Part shown: in pieces, positions 34,112 through 42,973 of the stretch
Layout of the letters: every line of letters starts with the position of its first letter
Numbering within the stretch: position 1 is the stretch's first letter
Source: Veillonella sp.
GTDB taxonomy: Bacteria > Bacillota > Negativicutes > Veillonellales > Veillonellaceae
Length of the DNA stretch: 64,000 nt
NCBI RefSeq assembly: GCF_018364065.1
Contig: NZ_JAGZMO010000004.1
Location: 124,001-188,000, forward strand
Direction: 5' to 3'
Notes under the pieces: model-generated
The model's database searches: none
What the model saw: the letters and a program-made list of their open reading frames with translations, nothing else
What the model was told of the DNA's origin: nothing
Translations under genes and position numbers: made by a program

Positions 34112-34225
34112 CCTTTTAAGTTAGTCCTGTGAGGCTAGTAAAGGAACATAGTAGGGACCCGTGTGGCCATGGGTGTATCACTACGTCTGCTATAGACCTT
34201 TTGCCTCTGGCAAAAGGTCTTTTTT
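34112..34225 (+). promoter_or_regulatory. PyrR-type attenuator of the pyr operon
   Basis: The loop AGTCCTGTGAGGCT (34123-34136), flanked by CCTTT/AAAGG arms (34112-34144), matches the PyrR-binding anti-antiterminator of Firmicute pyr leaders. Downstream, AGACCTTTTGCC and GGCAAAAGGTCT (34194-34205, 34209-34220) form a perfect terminator stem with a T-run. With UMP or UTP bound, PyrR would favour termination and shut off the operon. pyrR itself is not in the window. Confidence 0.88.
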
Positions 34226-34247
34226 GATATCAGTTAGGAGGCTGACA

Positions 34248-35198
34248 ATGGGACAAGTAAGTTTAAAGGGCAAGCACCTTCTGGGATTGGAAAACGTATC
34301 CCGGGAAGAGATTGAACTCATTTTACGAGTAGCCAAGAAAATGAAGAAGATTGTACTTTCAGATGATAAGAAACATCCTCTTTTGAAAGGCAAATCCATT
34401 ATCAATTTATTTATGGAAAACAGTACTCGCACCAGAAGTTCTTTCGAATTAGCCGGTAAGTACTTAGGCGCTGATGTAATCAACATTTCCAAAAGCGGCA
34501 GCTCGATGGCAAAGGGCGAAAGTTTCCGCGACACATTGCTCACTATGTCCTACATGGGCACTGACGCAATCGTAATGCGTCACAGTGCTGAAGGGTCTCC
34601 TTTATACGCCACTAAAGTGGTAGATCCAATCATCATCAATGCCGGTGACGGTGCGCACGAACATCCGACACAGGCACTGCTTGATATGTACTCCATTATC
34701 GAACGCAAAGGCTCCTTGGAAGGCCTAAAAATCGTCATTGCCGGCGATATTATGCACAGCCGTGTAGCCCGTTCCGATATTTACGGCTTCACTAAAATGG
34801 GTGCCGATGTACACTTGGTAGGTCCTCGTACCTTGGTATATCCTGAAATGGAAAAAATGGGCGTAACCGTACATCATGATGTGCGCGAAGCCTTAAAAGA
34901 TGCAGATGTAGTTAACGTACTCCGCATTCAGTTGGAACGTATTAACTCCGCCTTATATCCGACAAATCGTGAATATGCACGCATTTTCGGTATCAATAAA
35001 AAAGTATTGCAGGAAGCAAAACCTGATGTAATGGTTCTTCATCCGGGCCCAATGAACCGCGGTCTTGAAATCGCGCACGACGTGGCATACAGCGACGAGT
35101 CAGTGATTCAGGAACAGGTTCGCAACGGCGTGGCCGTTCGCATGGCAGTATTATACTTGACGATTATAGGAGGTGACGGCAGTGAGCTTGCTGATTAA
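34248..35198 (+). CDS. pyrB: Aspartate carbamoyltransferase catalytic subunit
   Basis: A 316-residue enzyme joining carbamoyl phosphate and aspartate, the committed step of pyrimidine synthesis. Key motifs are MENSTRTRSSFELAGKYLG (carbamoyl-phosphate site, about residues 50-68), HEHPTQALLDMYS and LHPGPMNRGLEI. The frame is open back to 34161, but that stretch overlaps the attenuator; TTAGGAGG correctly precedes ATG 34248. No regulatory PyrI gene is present. Its 3' end overlaps the pyrC start by 17 bases. It is first of the six-gene pyr operon. Confidence 0.96.
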   Translation: MGQVSLKGKHLLGLENVSREEIELILRVAKKMKKIVLSDDKKHPLLKGKSIINLFMENSTRTRSSFELAGKYLGADVINISKSGSSMAKGESFRDTLLTMSYMGTDAIVMRHSAEGSPLYATKVVDPIIINAGDGAHEHPTQALLDMYSIIERKGSLEGLKIVIAGDIMHSRVARSDIYGFTKMGADVHLVGPRTLVYPEMEKMGVTVHHDVREALKDADVVNVLRIQLERINSALYPTNREYARIFGINKKVLQEAKPDVMVLHPGPMNRGLEIAHDVAYSDESVIQEQVRNGVAVRMAVLYLTIIGGDGSELAD

Positions 35199-36471
35199 AG
35201 GTGGTACGGTTGTAAATCCGGCCAAACAACAACATGAAATCGCCGACATTTTAGTGGTGGACGGCAAGATTGCCGAAATCGGTAAGAATTTAACGGCTGA
35301 AGCCGATGAAGTATATGATGCCACAGGGCTTATCGTGGCACCGGGTCTCATTGATATGCATACGCACCTTCGTGAACCTGGTCAGGAAGCGAAGGAAGAC
35401 TTTTACAGCGGTACTCAGGCGGCGGCTGCCGGCGGGTTCACACGCATTGCTACTATGGCCAACACCAATCCGGTAGTGGATAATGCGGCATTGGTACGCG
35501 GTCTTCGCAAACAGGCGGAATTGACCGGCGTTGTAAAGGTTGAGTTCATGGGTGCCGTAAGTAAAGGCCTTAAAGGCAAGGAATTAGCTGAAATGGGCGA
35601 TATGGCGGAAGCCGGTGTAGTCGGGTTCTCCGATGACGGCCACTACGTGGAAAGCGCCGCGTTCATGCGCCGCGCCTTGGAATACTCCAGCATGTTTAAC
35701 AAACCTGTTATCGACCATGCGGAAGAAATTTCCCTCACTTGTGAAGGTCATATGCACGAAGGTTTCGTGGCTTACCAGATGGGGGTGAAAGGCCGTCCTG
35801 CCGTAGCGGAAGATATGGCGGTGGCACGCGATTTGCTCCTGGCTGAAATGACCGGCGGTCACATTCACATTGCGCACGTAAGCAGTAAAGATACAGTGGA
35901 TCAGATTCGCGCAGCAAAAGCGAAGGGCATCAATGTTACCTGCGAAGTAACAGCACAGCACTTATCCTTCACTGACGAATACTTGCGTGAATACAATCCG
36001 GCTTTTAAAATGGCGCCTCCGATTCGCTCGGAAGACCATCGCCAGGCTTTGTTGGCCGGCGTAAAAGACGGCACTATCGATGCGATTATTACAGACCATG
36101 CTCCGCATGCGGAAGAAGAAAAAGATGTGGAATTCTGCTGTGCTCCGAACGGCTTCAGCGGATTGGAAACATCCTTGGCGGCTGTAATTACACATACATA
36201 TAAAACGGGAATTTTATCCCTTGATGAAATTGTAAGTCTTATGAGCGTGAAACCTGCTCAGATTATGGGCGTCGATGCAGGCGTTCTCGAAGCAGGTAAA
36301 GCGGCGGATATCACGGTGTTCAGCACTGATGATACTTGGACCGTGGACCGCAATCAGTTCTACACGAAAGGTAAAACCAGTCCGTTCGACGGCATGACCT
36401 TGACGGGTAAAGCAAAACTTACAGTTGTAAATGGCGAAATTGTTATGAAAGAGGGAGTTGTGATCCGGTGA
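35182..36471 (+). CDS. pyrC: Dihydroorotase
   Basis: A 429-residue amidohydrolase closing N-carbamoyl aspartate to dihydroorotate. The metal site shows DMHTHLREPGQEAKEDF (about residues 57-73) and later DHAPHAEEEK with the catalytic Asp. It is the class I (PyrC/CAD-type) form. A GTG at 35173 is also in frame, but it lies within the Shine-Dalgarno AGGAGG (35168-35173), so GTG 35182 is the likely start. It overlaps pyrB upstream and shares GTGA with carA downstream. Confidence 0.96.
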   Translation: MSLLIKGGTVVNPAKQQHEIADILVVDGKIAEIGKNLTAEADEVYDATGLIVAPGLIDMHTHLREPGQEAKEDFYSGTQAAAAGGFTRIATMANTNPVVDNAALVRGLRKQAELTGVVKVEFMGAVSKGLKGKELAEMGDMAEAGVVGFSDDGHYVESAAFMRRALEYSSMFNKPVIDHAEEISLTCEGHMHEGFVAYQMGVKGRPAVAEDMAVARDLLLAEMTGGHIHIAHVSSKDTVDQIRAAKAKGINVTCEVTAQHLSFTDEYLREYNPAFKMAPPIRSEDHRQALLAGVKDGTIDAIITDHAPHAEEEKDVEFCCAPNGFSGLETSLAAVITHTYKTGILSLDEIVSLMSVKPAQIMGVDAGVLEAGKAADITVFSTDDTWTVDRNQFYTKGKTSPFDGMTLTGKAKLTVVNGEIVMKEGVVIR

Positions 36472-37541
36472 AAGGTAAATTAGTATTACAAGACGGCAGC
36501 GTATATGAAGGCCAATTCCTAGGCGGCGCTCCTATCCTCGGCGAAGTTGTATTTAACACGGGGATGACAGGTTATCAGGAGATTTTAACAGACCCATCCT
36601 ATGCGGATCAGATTATTACATTAACATATCCATTAATCGGTAACTACGGTGTGTACCGCGATATCGTGCAGGCACCGAAACCATATTGCCGTGCTATGAT
36701 CGTAGGCGAATTGTGCGACTTCCCAAGCAACTGGCAGAATGAAGGCACTTTCGAAGAAAATCTTCGCGCGTACGGCATTCCTTGCTTATACGACGTAGAC
36801 ACTCGCGCTATTACGCGCCGCATCCGTAACCACGGCGTTATGAAAGGTGTTGTATGTCCGATTAATACTCCACAGGAACGCATTGACGCTTTATTGCAGC
36901 AGTCCTTGCCAACTGACCAGGTTATGCGCGTAACTACAAAATGGGAAGGCTATCGCGGCAGCGATGACGCACAGTACCATGTAGCCGTTTACGACTTCGG
37001 TATTAAAGAAAACATTTTAAAATCCTTGGAAGAATGCGGTTGTCGCTTAACCATTTTCCCGGCTGATACAAAGGCTGAAGATGTGTTGCGCGTCGATCCT
37101 GACGGAATCTTCTTATCCAACGGCCCGGGGGACCCTCAAGATCTTCAGTTCGCCGTAGAGGAAATCAAGAAATTAGTAGGCAAGAAACCTATTTTCGGTA
37201 TCTGCATGGGCCATCAGGTATTGGCTCAAGTGTTTGGCGGTTCCACTTATAAAATGCGCTTCGGTCATCGCGGATCCAATCATCCGGTAAAAGACCTTCG
37301 CACAGGCCGCGTTTACATTACATCGCAAAACCATGGCTACGCAGTGGATGAAAACAGCCTCAACGCAGCGGACATTACAATTACGCATCGCAGTGTGAAC
37401 GACAACACTGTAGAAGGCATGGTTCACAACACATTGCCTGTTATGTCCGTTCAGTACCATCCGGAAGCGTCTCCGGGACCAACTGACAACTTATACTTGT
37501 TCGATGAATTTGAAAAAATGATGGATGAATTTAAAAAATAG
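36468..37541 (+). CDS. carA: Carbamoyl-phosphate synthase small (glutaminase) subunit
   Basis: A 357-residue subunit that hydrolyses glutamine and channels ammonia to CarB. The C-terminal class I amidotransferase domain has GICMGHQVLAQ (nucleophile Cys) and QYHPEASPGP (catalytic His and Glu); the N-terminal half is the CarA-specific domain (GEVVFNTGMTGYQEILTDPS). The start is GTG within the pyrC stop, with GAGGGAG upstream. carA and carB are in the pyrimidine operon, so their product is probably shared with arginine synthesis by other control; no second copy can be judged here. Confidence 0.96.
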   Translation: MKGKLVLQDGSVYEGQFLGGAPILGEVVFNTGMTGYQEILTDPSYADQIITLTYPLIGNYGVYRDIVQAPKPYCRAMIVGELCDFPSNWQNEGTFEENLRAYGIPCLYDVDTRAITRRIRNHGVMKGVVCPINTPQERIDALLQQSLPTDQVMRVTTKWEGYRGSDDAQYHVAVYDFGIKENILKSLEECGCRLTIFPADTKAEDVLRVDPDGIFLSNGPGDPQDLQFAVEEIKKLVGKKPIFGICMGHQVLAQVFGGSTYKMRFGHRGSNHPVKDLRTGRVYITSQNHGYAVDENSLNAADITITHRSVNDNTVEGMVHNTLPVMSVQYHPEASPGPTDNLYLFDEFEKMMDEFKK

Positions 37542-37555
37542 AGAGGGCTGTGACA

Positions 37556-40500
37556 ATGGAACAAAAGAAAATACTCGTTATCGGGTCCGGCCCGATTATT
37601 ATCGGCCAGGCTGCGGAATTTGACTATGCCGGTACACAGGCATGCCGCTCCTTACGTGAAGAAGGTTACAAAGTTGTGTTGGTAAACTCCAACCCGGCTA
37701 CAATCATGACAGACCGCGACATTGCGGACCGCGTATATATTGAACCGATCAGCCTTGAATTCGTAACCGAAGTTATTCGCAAAGAACGTCCTTACGGTTT
37801 ACTTGCCACCTTGGGCGGCCAGGTAGGCCTCAACATGGCGGTAGAATTGTCCGAAGCGGGCGTCCTTGAAAAATACGATGTAAAATTACTCGGTACAACC
37901 TTGGCGGCTATTAAACAGGCGGAAGACCGCGAGCTTTTCAAAGAAGCGATGAAACGCATTAACCAACCTGTACCTGAAAGTGATATTTTCAGCGACGTGG
38001 AAAAGGCTGTTGAATTCGCTAACCGCATCGGTTATCCAATCATCATTCGCCCTGCTTACACATTAGGCGGCACCGGTGGCGGTATTGCTCACAACGAAGA
38101 AGAAATGTACATGATCGCGCTTCGCGGCATTAAGCTCAGCCCGATTCATCAGATTCTGGTAGAACGCTCCGTAGCAGGCTGGAAAGAAATTGAATACGAA
38201 GTTATGCGCGACGCTGCCGACAACTGCATCATCGTATGTAACATGGAAAATATCGACCCTGTAGGGGTTCACACCGGTGACTCCATCGTTGTGGCACCAA
38301 GCCAGACTTTGAACGACTTACAGTACCAAATGCTTCGTACCGCTTCCGTAGACATTATTCGCTACTTGGAAATCGAAGGGGGCTGTAACGTTCAGTACGC
38401 ATTGGATCCTTACAGCAACCAGTACTATGTAATCGAAGTTAACCCTCGTGTATCCCGTTCGTCCGCGTTGGCTTCTAAAGCAACCGGCTATCCAATCGCG
38501 AAAGTGGCTGCGAAAGTTGCTCTCGGGATGACCTTGGACAGCATTACAAACGCCGTAACCGGTGAAACTAAGGCTTGCTTCGAACCATCCTTGGACTATG
38601 TAGTAACGAAGTTCCCTCGTTGGCCATTCGAAAAATTCAACTTGGCTGACCGCACATTGGGTACACAGATGAAGGCAACCGGCGAAGTTATGGCCATTGA
38701 CCGTACTTTAGAAGGCTCCTTATTGAAAGCTATCCGTTCCTTGGAAATCGGCTTAGATCATATCGAATTGCCTAAGATTACCCATGAAACTCCGGAACAG
38801 CTCATCGAACGCTTACGCCTTGTAGATGATGAACGCATTTATGTTGTGGCGCAGGCTCTTCGTGCGGGCATCAGCGTGGAAAAAATCCATTTCATTACGA
38901 AAATCGACACATTCTTCATCAACAAGATTAAGAATATTGTAAACGTGGAAAAAGACTTGGCTAAGAACGGCGTTACTGAAGAAAACCTTCGCACCGCTAA
39001 GCGATACAGCATGCCGGACAAAGTGATTGCCCGTTATGCTAACACAACGGCTGAAGATGTATTGGCAAAACGCAATGAATTCAAGTTGTTCCCAACTTAT
39101 AAATATGTAGATACTTGTGCTGCTGAATTCGAAGCGCACACACCTTACTACTATAGTGCGTACGCTTATGAAGACGAAGTGGTGCCACGCGGCGATAACA
39201 GCGTTATCGTATTGGGCTCCGGTCCTATCCGCATCGGCCAAGGGGTAGAGTTCGACTATTGCTCCGTTCACTCTTCCTGGGCACTTCGCAAGGCAGGCAA
39301 ACAGTCTATTATCATCAATAACAATCCGGAAACAGTAAGTACGGACTTTGATACATCGGACAGCCTCTATTTCGAACCACTTACAGTGGAGGACGTAATG
39401 GAAGTTATTCGCAAAGAAAACCCAATCGGTGTTATCGCACAGTTCGGTGGTCAGACCGCTATCAACTTGGCCGGTCCTTTGGCTGAACGGGGCGTAAAAA
39501 TCCTCGGTACTTCCGTGGACAGCATCGACATGGCGGAAGACCGCGAACGATTCGACGCCTTATTGGCTGAATTGGGCATTCCTCGTCCTGTAGGGGCTCT
39601 CGTAACAAGCCATGAAGAAGCGATCGAAGCGGCTAAACGCTTGTCCTATCCGTTAATCGTTCGTCCTTCCTACGTATTGGGCGGCCGCGCTATGGAAATC
39701 GTGTACAACGACAAAGAATTGGACGTTTACATGAAAGAAGCGGTAGTGGCCTCCAAAGACCATCCTGTATTGATTGACCGTTACATGGTGGGCATGGAAG
39801 TAGAAGTTGACGCCATTGCGGACGGCGAAGACGTTTGTATCCCTGGTATCATGGAACAGATCGAACGTGCCGGCGTTCACTCCGGTGACTCCATTGCCGT
39901 ATATCCGGCTCAACATTTATCCGAGGAAATTACTGAACAGATCGTAGACTACACTCGCCGCATTGCGAAAGGCCTTAATGTAAAAGGTATCGTAAACATT
40001 CAGTACATCGTTGCGAACGGCGAACTGAATGTAATCGAAGTTAACCCTCGTTCTAGCCGTACAGTGCCATTTATCAGTAAAGTAACCGGCATCAACATGA
40101 TCGAATATGCAACACGCATCGCCTTAGGCGAAACCATCAAATCCATGGGCTTGCCTACCGGTCTCGTACCTGCTAAAGACTATGTGGCTGTGAAAGCACC
40201 TGTATTCTCTTTCTCGAAAATGGGTCTCGTAGAAATCGCCTTAGGGCCTGAAATGAAATCCACCGGGGAAGTTATGGGTATCGGCCGTACATACTCCGAA
40301 GCATTGTTCAAAGCTATTCACGGCGCCAACATGCGTATTCCTGAAAAAGGCCATATCCTTATGACCGTAGCGGACCGCGATAAAGAAGAAGCATCTCGCT
40401 TGGCGAAAGGCTTCATCGACTTGGGTTACCACATTCAGGCAACCGGCGGTACCGGCAAATACTTTGAAGAACACGGCATCCCTTGCGTAATCGTTAACAA

Positions 40501-40753
40501 GATTCACGAAGGTGAAAACAACTGTGCCGACTTAATTCGTCGTGGTGAAGTAGACTTAATGCTCAACACCTTGACTTACGGCAAACGCCCTGAACGCGAA
40601 GGTTTCCAACTTCGTCGTTTAGCCGTTGAAATGGGCACACCTTGCTTAACATCTCTCGATACGGCACGCGAAGTATTACGTGTAGTAGCCGGTCGAGCCA
40701 GTGAAGAATTTAAAATTGAAGTAGAAGCGTTACAAGATTTTGAGATGGAGTGA
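37556..40753 (+). CDS. carB: Carbamoyl-phosphate synthase large subunit
   Basis: A 1065-residue synthase with two homologous ATP-grasp halves. Repeated motifs begin IGSGPIIIGQAAEFDYAG in the first half and LGSGPIRIGQGVEFDYCS in the second, each followed by its own IEVNPR stretch. A C-terminal MGS-like allosteric domain (about 930-1065; ATGGTGKYFEEHGIP) would bind UMP or ornithine. The frame opens at a GTG at 37550, but GAGAGGG fits ATG 37556. Full length for the family, no frameshift. It ends just before pyrK. Confidence 0.97.
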   Translation: MEQKKILVIGSGPIIIGQAAEFDYAGTQACRSLREEGYKVVLVNSNPATIMTDRDIADRVYIEPISLEFVTEVIRKERPYGLLATLGGQVGLNMAVELSEAGVLEKYDVKLLGTTLAAIKQAEDRELFKEAMKRINQPVPESDIFSDVEKAVEFANRIGYPIIIRPAYTLGGTGGGIAHNEEEMYMIALRGIKLSPIHQILVERSVAGWKEIEYEVMRDAADNCIIVCNMENIDPVGVHTGDSIVVAPSQTLNDLQYQMLRTASVDIIRYLEIEGGCNVQYALDPYSNQYYVIEVNPRVSRSSALASKATGYPIAKVAAKVALGMTLDSITNAVTGETKACFEPSLDYVVTKFPRWPFEKFNLADRTLGTQMKATGEVMAIDRTLEGSLLKAIRSLEIGLDHIELPKITHETPEQLIERLRLVDDERIYVVAQALRAGISVEKIHFITKIDTFFINKIKNIVNVEKDLAKNGVTEENLRTAKRYSMPDKVIARYANTTAEDVLAKRNEFKLFPTYKYVDTCAAEFEAHTPYYYSAYAYEDEVVPRGDNSVIVLGSGPIRIGQGVEFDYCSVHSSWALRKAGKQSIIINNNPETVSTDFDTSDSLYFEPLTVEDVMEVIRKENPIGVIAQFGGQTAINLAGPLAERGVKILGTSVDSIDMAEDRERFDALLAELGIPRPVGALVTSHEEAIEAAKRLSYPLIVRPSYVLGGRAMEIVYNDKELDVYMKEAVVASKDHPVLIDRYMVGMEVEVDAIADGEDVCIPGIMEQIERAGVHSGDSIAVYPAQHLSEEITEQIVDYTRRIAKGLNVKGIVNIQYIVANGELNVIEVNPRSSRTVPFISKVTGINMIEYATRIALGETIKSMGLPTGLVPAKDYVAVKAPVFSFSKMGLVEIALGPEMKSTGEVMGIGRTYSEALFKAIHGANMRIPEKGHILMTVADRDKEEASRLAKGFIDLGYHIQATGGTGKYFEEHGIPCVIVNKIHEGENNCADLIRRGEVDLMLNTLTYGKRPEREGFQLRRLAVEMGTPCLTSLDTAREVLRVVAGRASEEFKIEVEALQDFEME

Positions 40754-40761
40754 TCAGATCC

Positions 40762-41709
40762 ATGAGTGGATATGTAGAAATGGCGCGAGTGCTCCGCAAT
40801 GAGCAAATCGGATCCGATGTATGGATTATGGATCTATACGCCCCTAAACAAGCGGCCGAAGCTAAGGTCGGACAATTTTGTAATGTACGTGTAACCGGTG
40901 GAACGGCGCCTTTATTGCGCCGCCCCATCAGCTATGCGGGCTTTGACAGTGTAAACGGCACGATTACCTTGTTGTATCGTGTGGTGGGCAGCGGCACCGA
41001 ATTGATGACCTGCCTGGAAGAAGGGGACGAACTGGATTGCCTGGGACCTTTGGGCAGCCAGTTTGAGCTCACAGATAATATGCTGCTCGTAGGCGGCGGC
41101 GTAGGTATTGCACCGATGCTCTGTATTGCATCCAAACTGAACGAAGTGGAAAATACAGCCCGCTATACGAACGAAGAAGATGAAGAAAAAATCGAACCGG
41201 TTCCATCGAAACGCGCCACCGTGGTGCTTGGCTTCCGCAACGAGTCGGAAACCTTCTGGGCCGATTTATTTAAAAATTGCCCGGTAGACGTTTACGTGAC
41301 GACTGACGACGGCTCTGTTGGCACAAAAGGCTTCCCTACAGCCATCATGCCGGAACTCATTACGAGCGAACGGGGCGAAGAAAAACGCAACTTGCAACCC
41401 TACCTGGTAGGGACTAAAACATTAGTTGATGTGGACGGTAAAAAGGTTGTGCCTGCAGAAAACGGAAACGGCTCTGTAGCTTCAATCGGATTTACATCTG
41501 TATTGACCTGCGGCCCTACACCTATGATGAAAGGTGTGGCCAAAGTGGCGGAAGACTACGCCGTGCCTTGCCAGGTATCCCTGGAAGAACGCATGGGCTG
41601 CGGCACCGGCGGCTGCCTCGGTTGCGGCTGTCACGGTCGTAGCGGCAAACGCTACAAAGTATGTAAAGAAGGCCCTGTATTCCCTGCGGAGGAGGTGTTC
41701 TTTGAATGA
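40762..41709 (+). CDS. pyrK: Dihydroorotate dehydrogenase electron-transfer subunit
   Basis: A 315-residue PyrK that passes electrons from PyrD's FMN via FAD and a 2Fe-2S cluster to NAD+. The FAD motif is LLRRPISYAG, the NAD domain begins MLLVGGGVGIAPM, and cluster cysteines lie in MGCGTGGCLGCGCHGR with a fourth in KVCKEG. It is about 55 residues longer than usual, because of acidic inserts near residues 134-150 (YTNEEDEEKIEP) and about 210-240 (ERGEEKRNLQ...). A GTG at 40750 would overlap carB; I prefer ATG 40762 with GGAG upstream. It shares ATGA with pyrD. Confidence 0.93.
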   Translation: MSGYVEMARVLRNEQIGSDVWIMDLYAPKQAAEAKVGQFCNVRVTGGTAPLLRRPISYAGFDSVNGTITLLYRVVGSGTELMTCLEEGDELDCLGPLGSQFELTDNMLLVGGGVGIAPMLCIASKLNEVENTARYTNEEDEEKIEPVPSKRATVVLGFRNESETFWADLFKNCPVDVYVTTDDGSVGTKGFPTAIMPELITSERGEEKRNLQPYLVGTKTLVDVDGKKVVPAENGNGSVASIGFTSVLTCGPTPMMKGVAKVAEDYAVPCQVSLEERMGCGTGGCLGCGCHGRSGKRYKVCKEGPVFPAEEVFFE

Positions 41710-42719
41710 GTCATGAACATTTAAAACGCCTGGGAGACCACGGTGAATTAGGCTATCAATACATGGACCACGAAAAAGATTTGAACGGTAAAAAACCGGC
41801 TCATAAGGAACTGGCTGTAGACTTCTGCGGTATTAAAATGAAGAATCCGATCGTAGCCGCATCCGGCACATTTGGTTTCGGCCTTGAATACGCAGACTAT
41901 TTGGACCTAAGCAATGAAGTGGGTGCCATTTCCGTAAAAGGCTTAACGCCGAAAGCGCGTAACGGTAACGAAGGTACGCGTATTGCGGAAACGCCATCGG
42001 GCTTGTTGAACTGCATCGGCCTGGAAAATCCGGGTGCCGAAGCGTTCGTGGAACACATTTTACCGGAACTGAAAAAATACGATGTGCCAATTTTGGCCAA
42101 CATCTCTGCGGCGGACATCGACGGGTATGCTTTCATGGCGCAAACCTTGTCCGTAGAAGGCGTAGCAGGCTTCGAAGTTAATATCAGTTGTCCAAACGTT
42201 AAAAACGGCGGTATGGCTTTCGGTGTCAGCGCTGAAAGTGCGGCGGCTGTTTGTAAAATCGTGCGCGAAAAAACAAACTTACCGGTGATTATGAAATTAT
42301 CGCCAAACGTAACAGATATTGTGGAAATTGCCAAAGCTGTTGAAGCGGAAGGTGCTGACGGCATCAGCATGATTAATACATTGCTTGGCATGGCCATCGA
42401 CGTGAAAACACGTCGTCCTGTATTGGGCAACCTCTATGGCGGTCTGTCCGGCCCGGCTGTAAAACCGGTAGCATTGCGCCTGGTTCATCAGGTAGCGCAG
42501 GCTATCGACTTGCCGATTATGGGCATGGGCGGTATCATGAACGGTACCGACGCCATTGAATTCATGCTGGCCGGTGCGGACATCGTATCCGTCGGAACAG
42601 CCTCCATGGTTGATCCTCGCGCCATCGCACTCATCGCAGATGGCATGAAACAATACTGCAACGAAAACGGCGTAGCTCACGTGAGCGAACTCGTTGGGGC
42701 GTTGCAGCCGTATAGATAA
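41706..42719 (+). CDS. pyrD: Dihydroorotate dehydrogenase, class 1B catalytic subunit
   Basis: A 337-residue FMN enzyme oxidising dihydroorotate to orotate with PyrK. After an N-terminal extension of about 35 residues (HLKRLGDHGELGYQYMDHEK, not needed in most class 1B enzymes) the barrel starts with MKNPIVAASGTFGFG. It continues with VNISCPNVKNGGMAFG (the active-site Cys) and GMGGIMNGTDAIEFMLAGA (FMN phosphate). Start overlaps pyrK by 4 bases. It is the last gene of the operon; pyrF and pyrE, common next, are missing. The stop codon bases TAAG begin the repeat that follows. Confidence 0.96.
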   Translation: MSHEHLKRLGDHGELGYQYMDHEKDLNGKKPAHKELAVDFCGIKMKNPIVAASGTFGFGLEYADYLDLSNEVGAISVKGLTPKARNGNEGTRIAETPSGLLNCIGLENPGAEAFVEHILPELKKYDVPILANISAADIDGYAFMAQTLSVEGVAGFEVNISCPNVKNGGMAFGVSAESAAAVCKIVREKTNLPVIMKLSPNVTDIVEIAKAVEAEGADGISMINTLLGMAIDVKTRRPVLGNLYGGLSGPAVKPVALRLVHQVAQAIDLPIMGMGGIMNGTDAIEFMLAGADIVSVGTASMVDPRAIALIADGMKQYCNENGVAHVSELVGALQPYR

Positions 42720-42762
42720 GTTGTGGTTTAATAAGCTGTGGCTTAATAAGGTGTGAGCCATA
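42718..42762. repeat. 15-bp tandem repeat, three copies, starting in the pyrD stop codon
   Basis: AAGTTGTGGTTTAAT, AAGCTGTGGCTTAAT and AAGGTGTGAGCCATA follow each other. The first unit uses the last two bases of the pyrD stop codon, so each unit begins with the equivalent of TAAG. The copies are recent enough to read by eye. Confidence 0.85.
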
Positions 42763-42857
42763 TTAGTTACCTAATTGCAATGGCTATATCAATACAAGTA
42801 GCTTTATAGGAAACTATTTGGGGTTACATAAGTAAGCTATAGCTTTATAAGAAAAAT

Positions 42858-42909
42858 AAAGAACCGTACCGAAATACAGGAAACTGTATTTTTCGGGGCG
42901 GTTCTTTTT
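42858..42909 (+). terminator. Terminator of the pyr operon
   Basis: AAAGAACCG (42858-42866) pairs with CGGTTCTTT (42899-42907). An inner hairpin CGAAATACAG-GAAA-CTGTATTTTTCG extends it, and a T-run follows. Confidence 0.9.
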
Positions 42910-42925
42910 ATATAATCACTGCCTA

Positions 42926-42934
42926 TGATATAAT
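42926..42934 (+). promoter_or_regulatory. Extended -10 promoter before the HutP-like gene
   Basis: TGATATAAT (TGn plus TATAAT at 42929-42934) lies 40 bases before the start codon. No strong -35. Confidence 0.55.
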
Positions 42935-42973
42935 TACTATGTATTGTATTAAGTAGTATGGTAGGAGGTTTAC

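Noticed and set aside
34161..34247. Upstream in-frame extension of pyrB
   Set aside because: It would start inside the attenuator and read through the terminator hairpin; a proper ribosome-binding site lies before ATG 34248.
42297..42761. Long minus-strand reading frame (154 codons) opposite pyrD
   Set aside because: It is a shadow of the codon-biased pyrD frame, has no ribosome-binding site and crosses the repeat after pyrD. The same holds for other minus-strand frames such as 41897-42430, 55136-55609 and 38813-39271.
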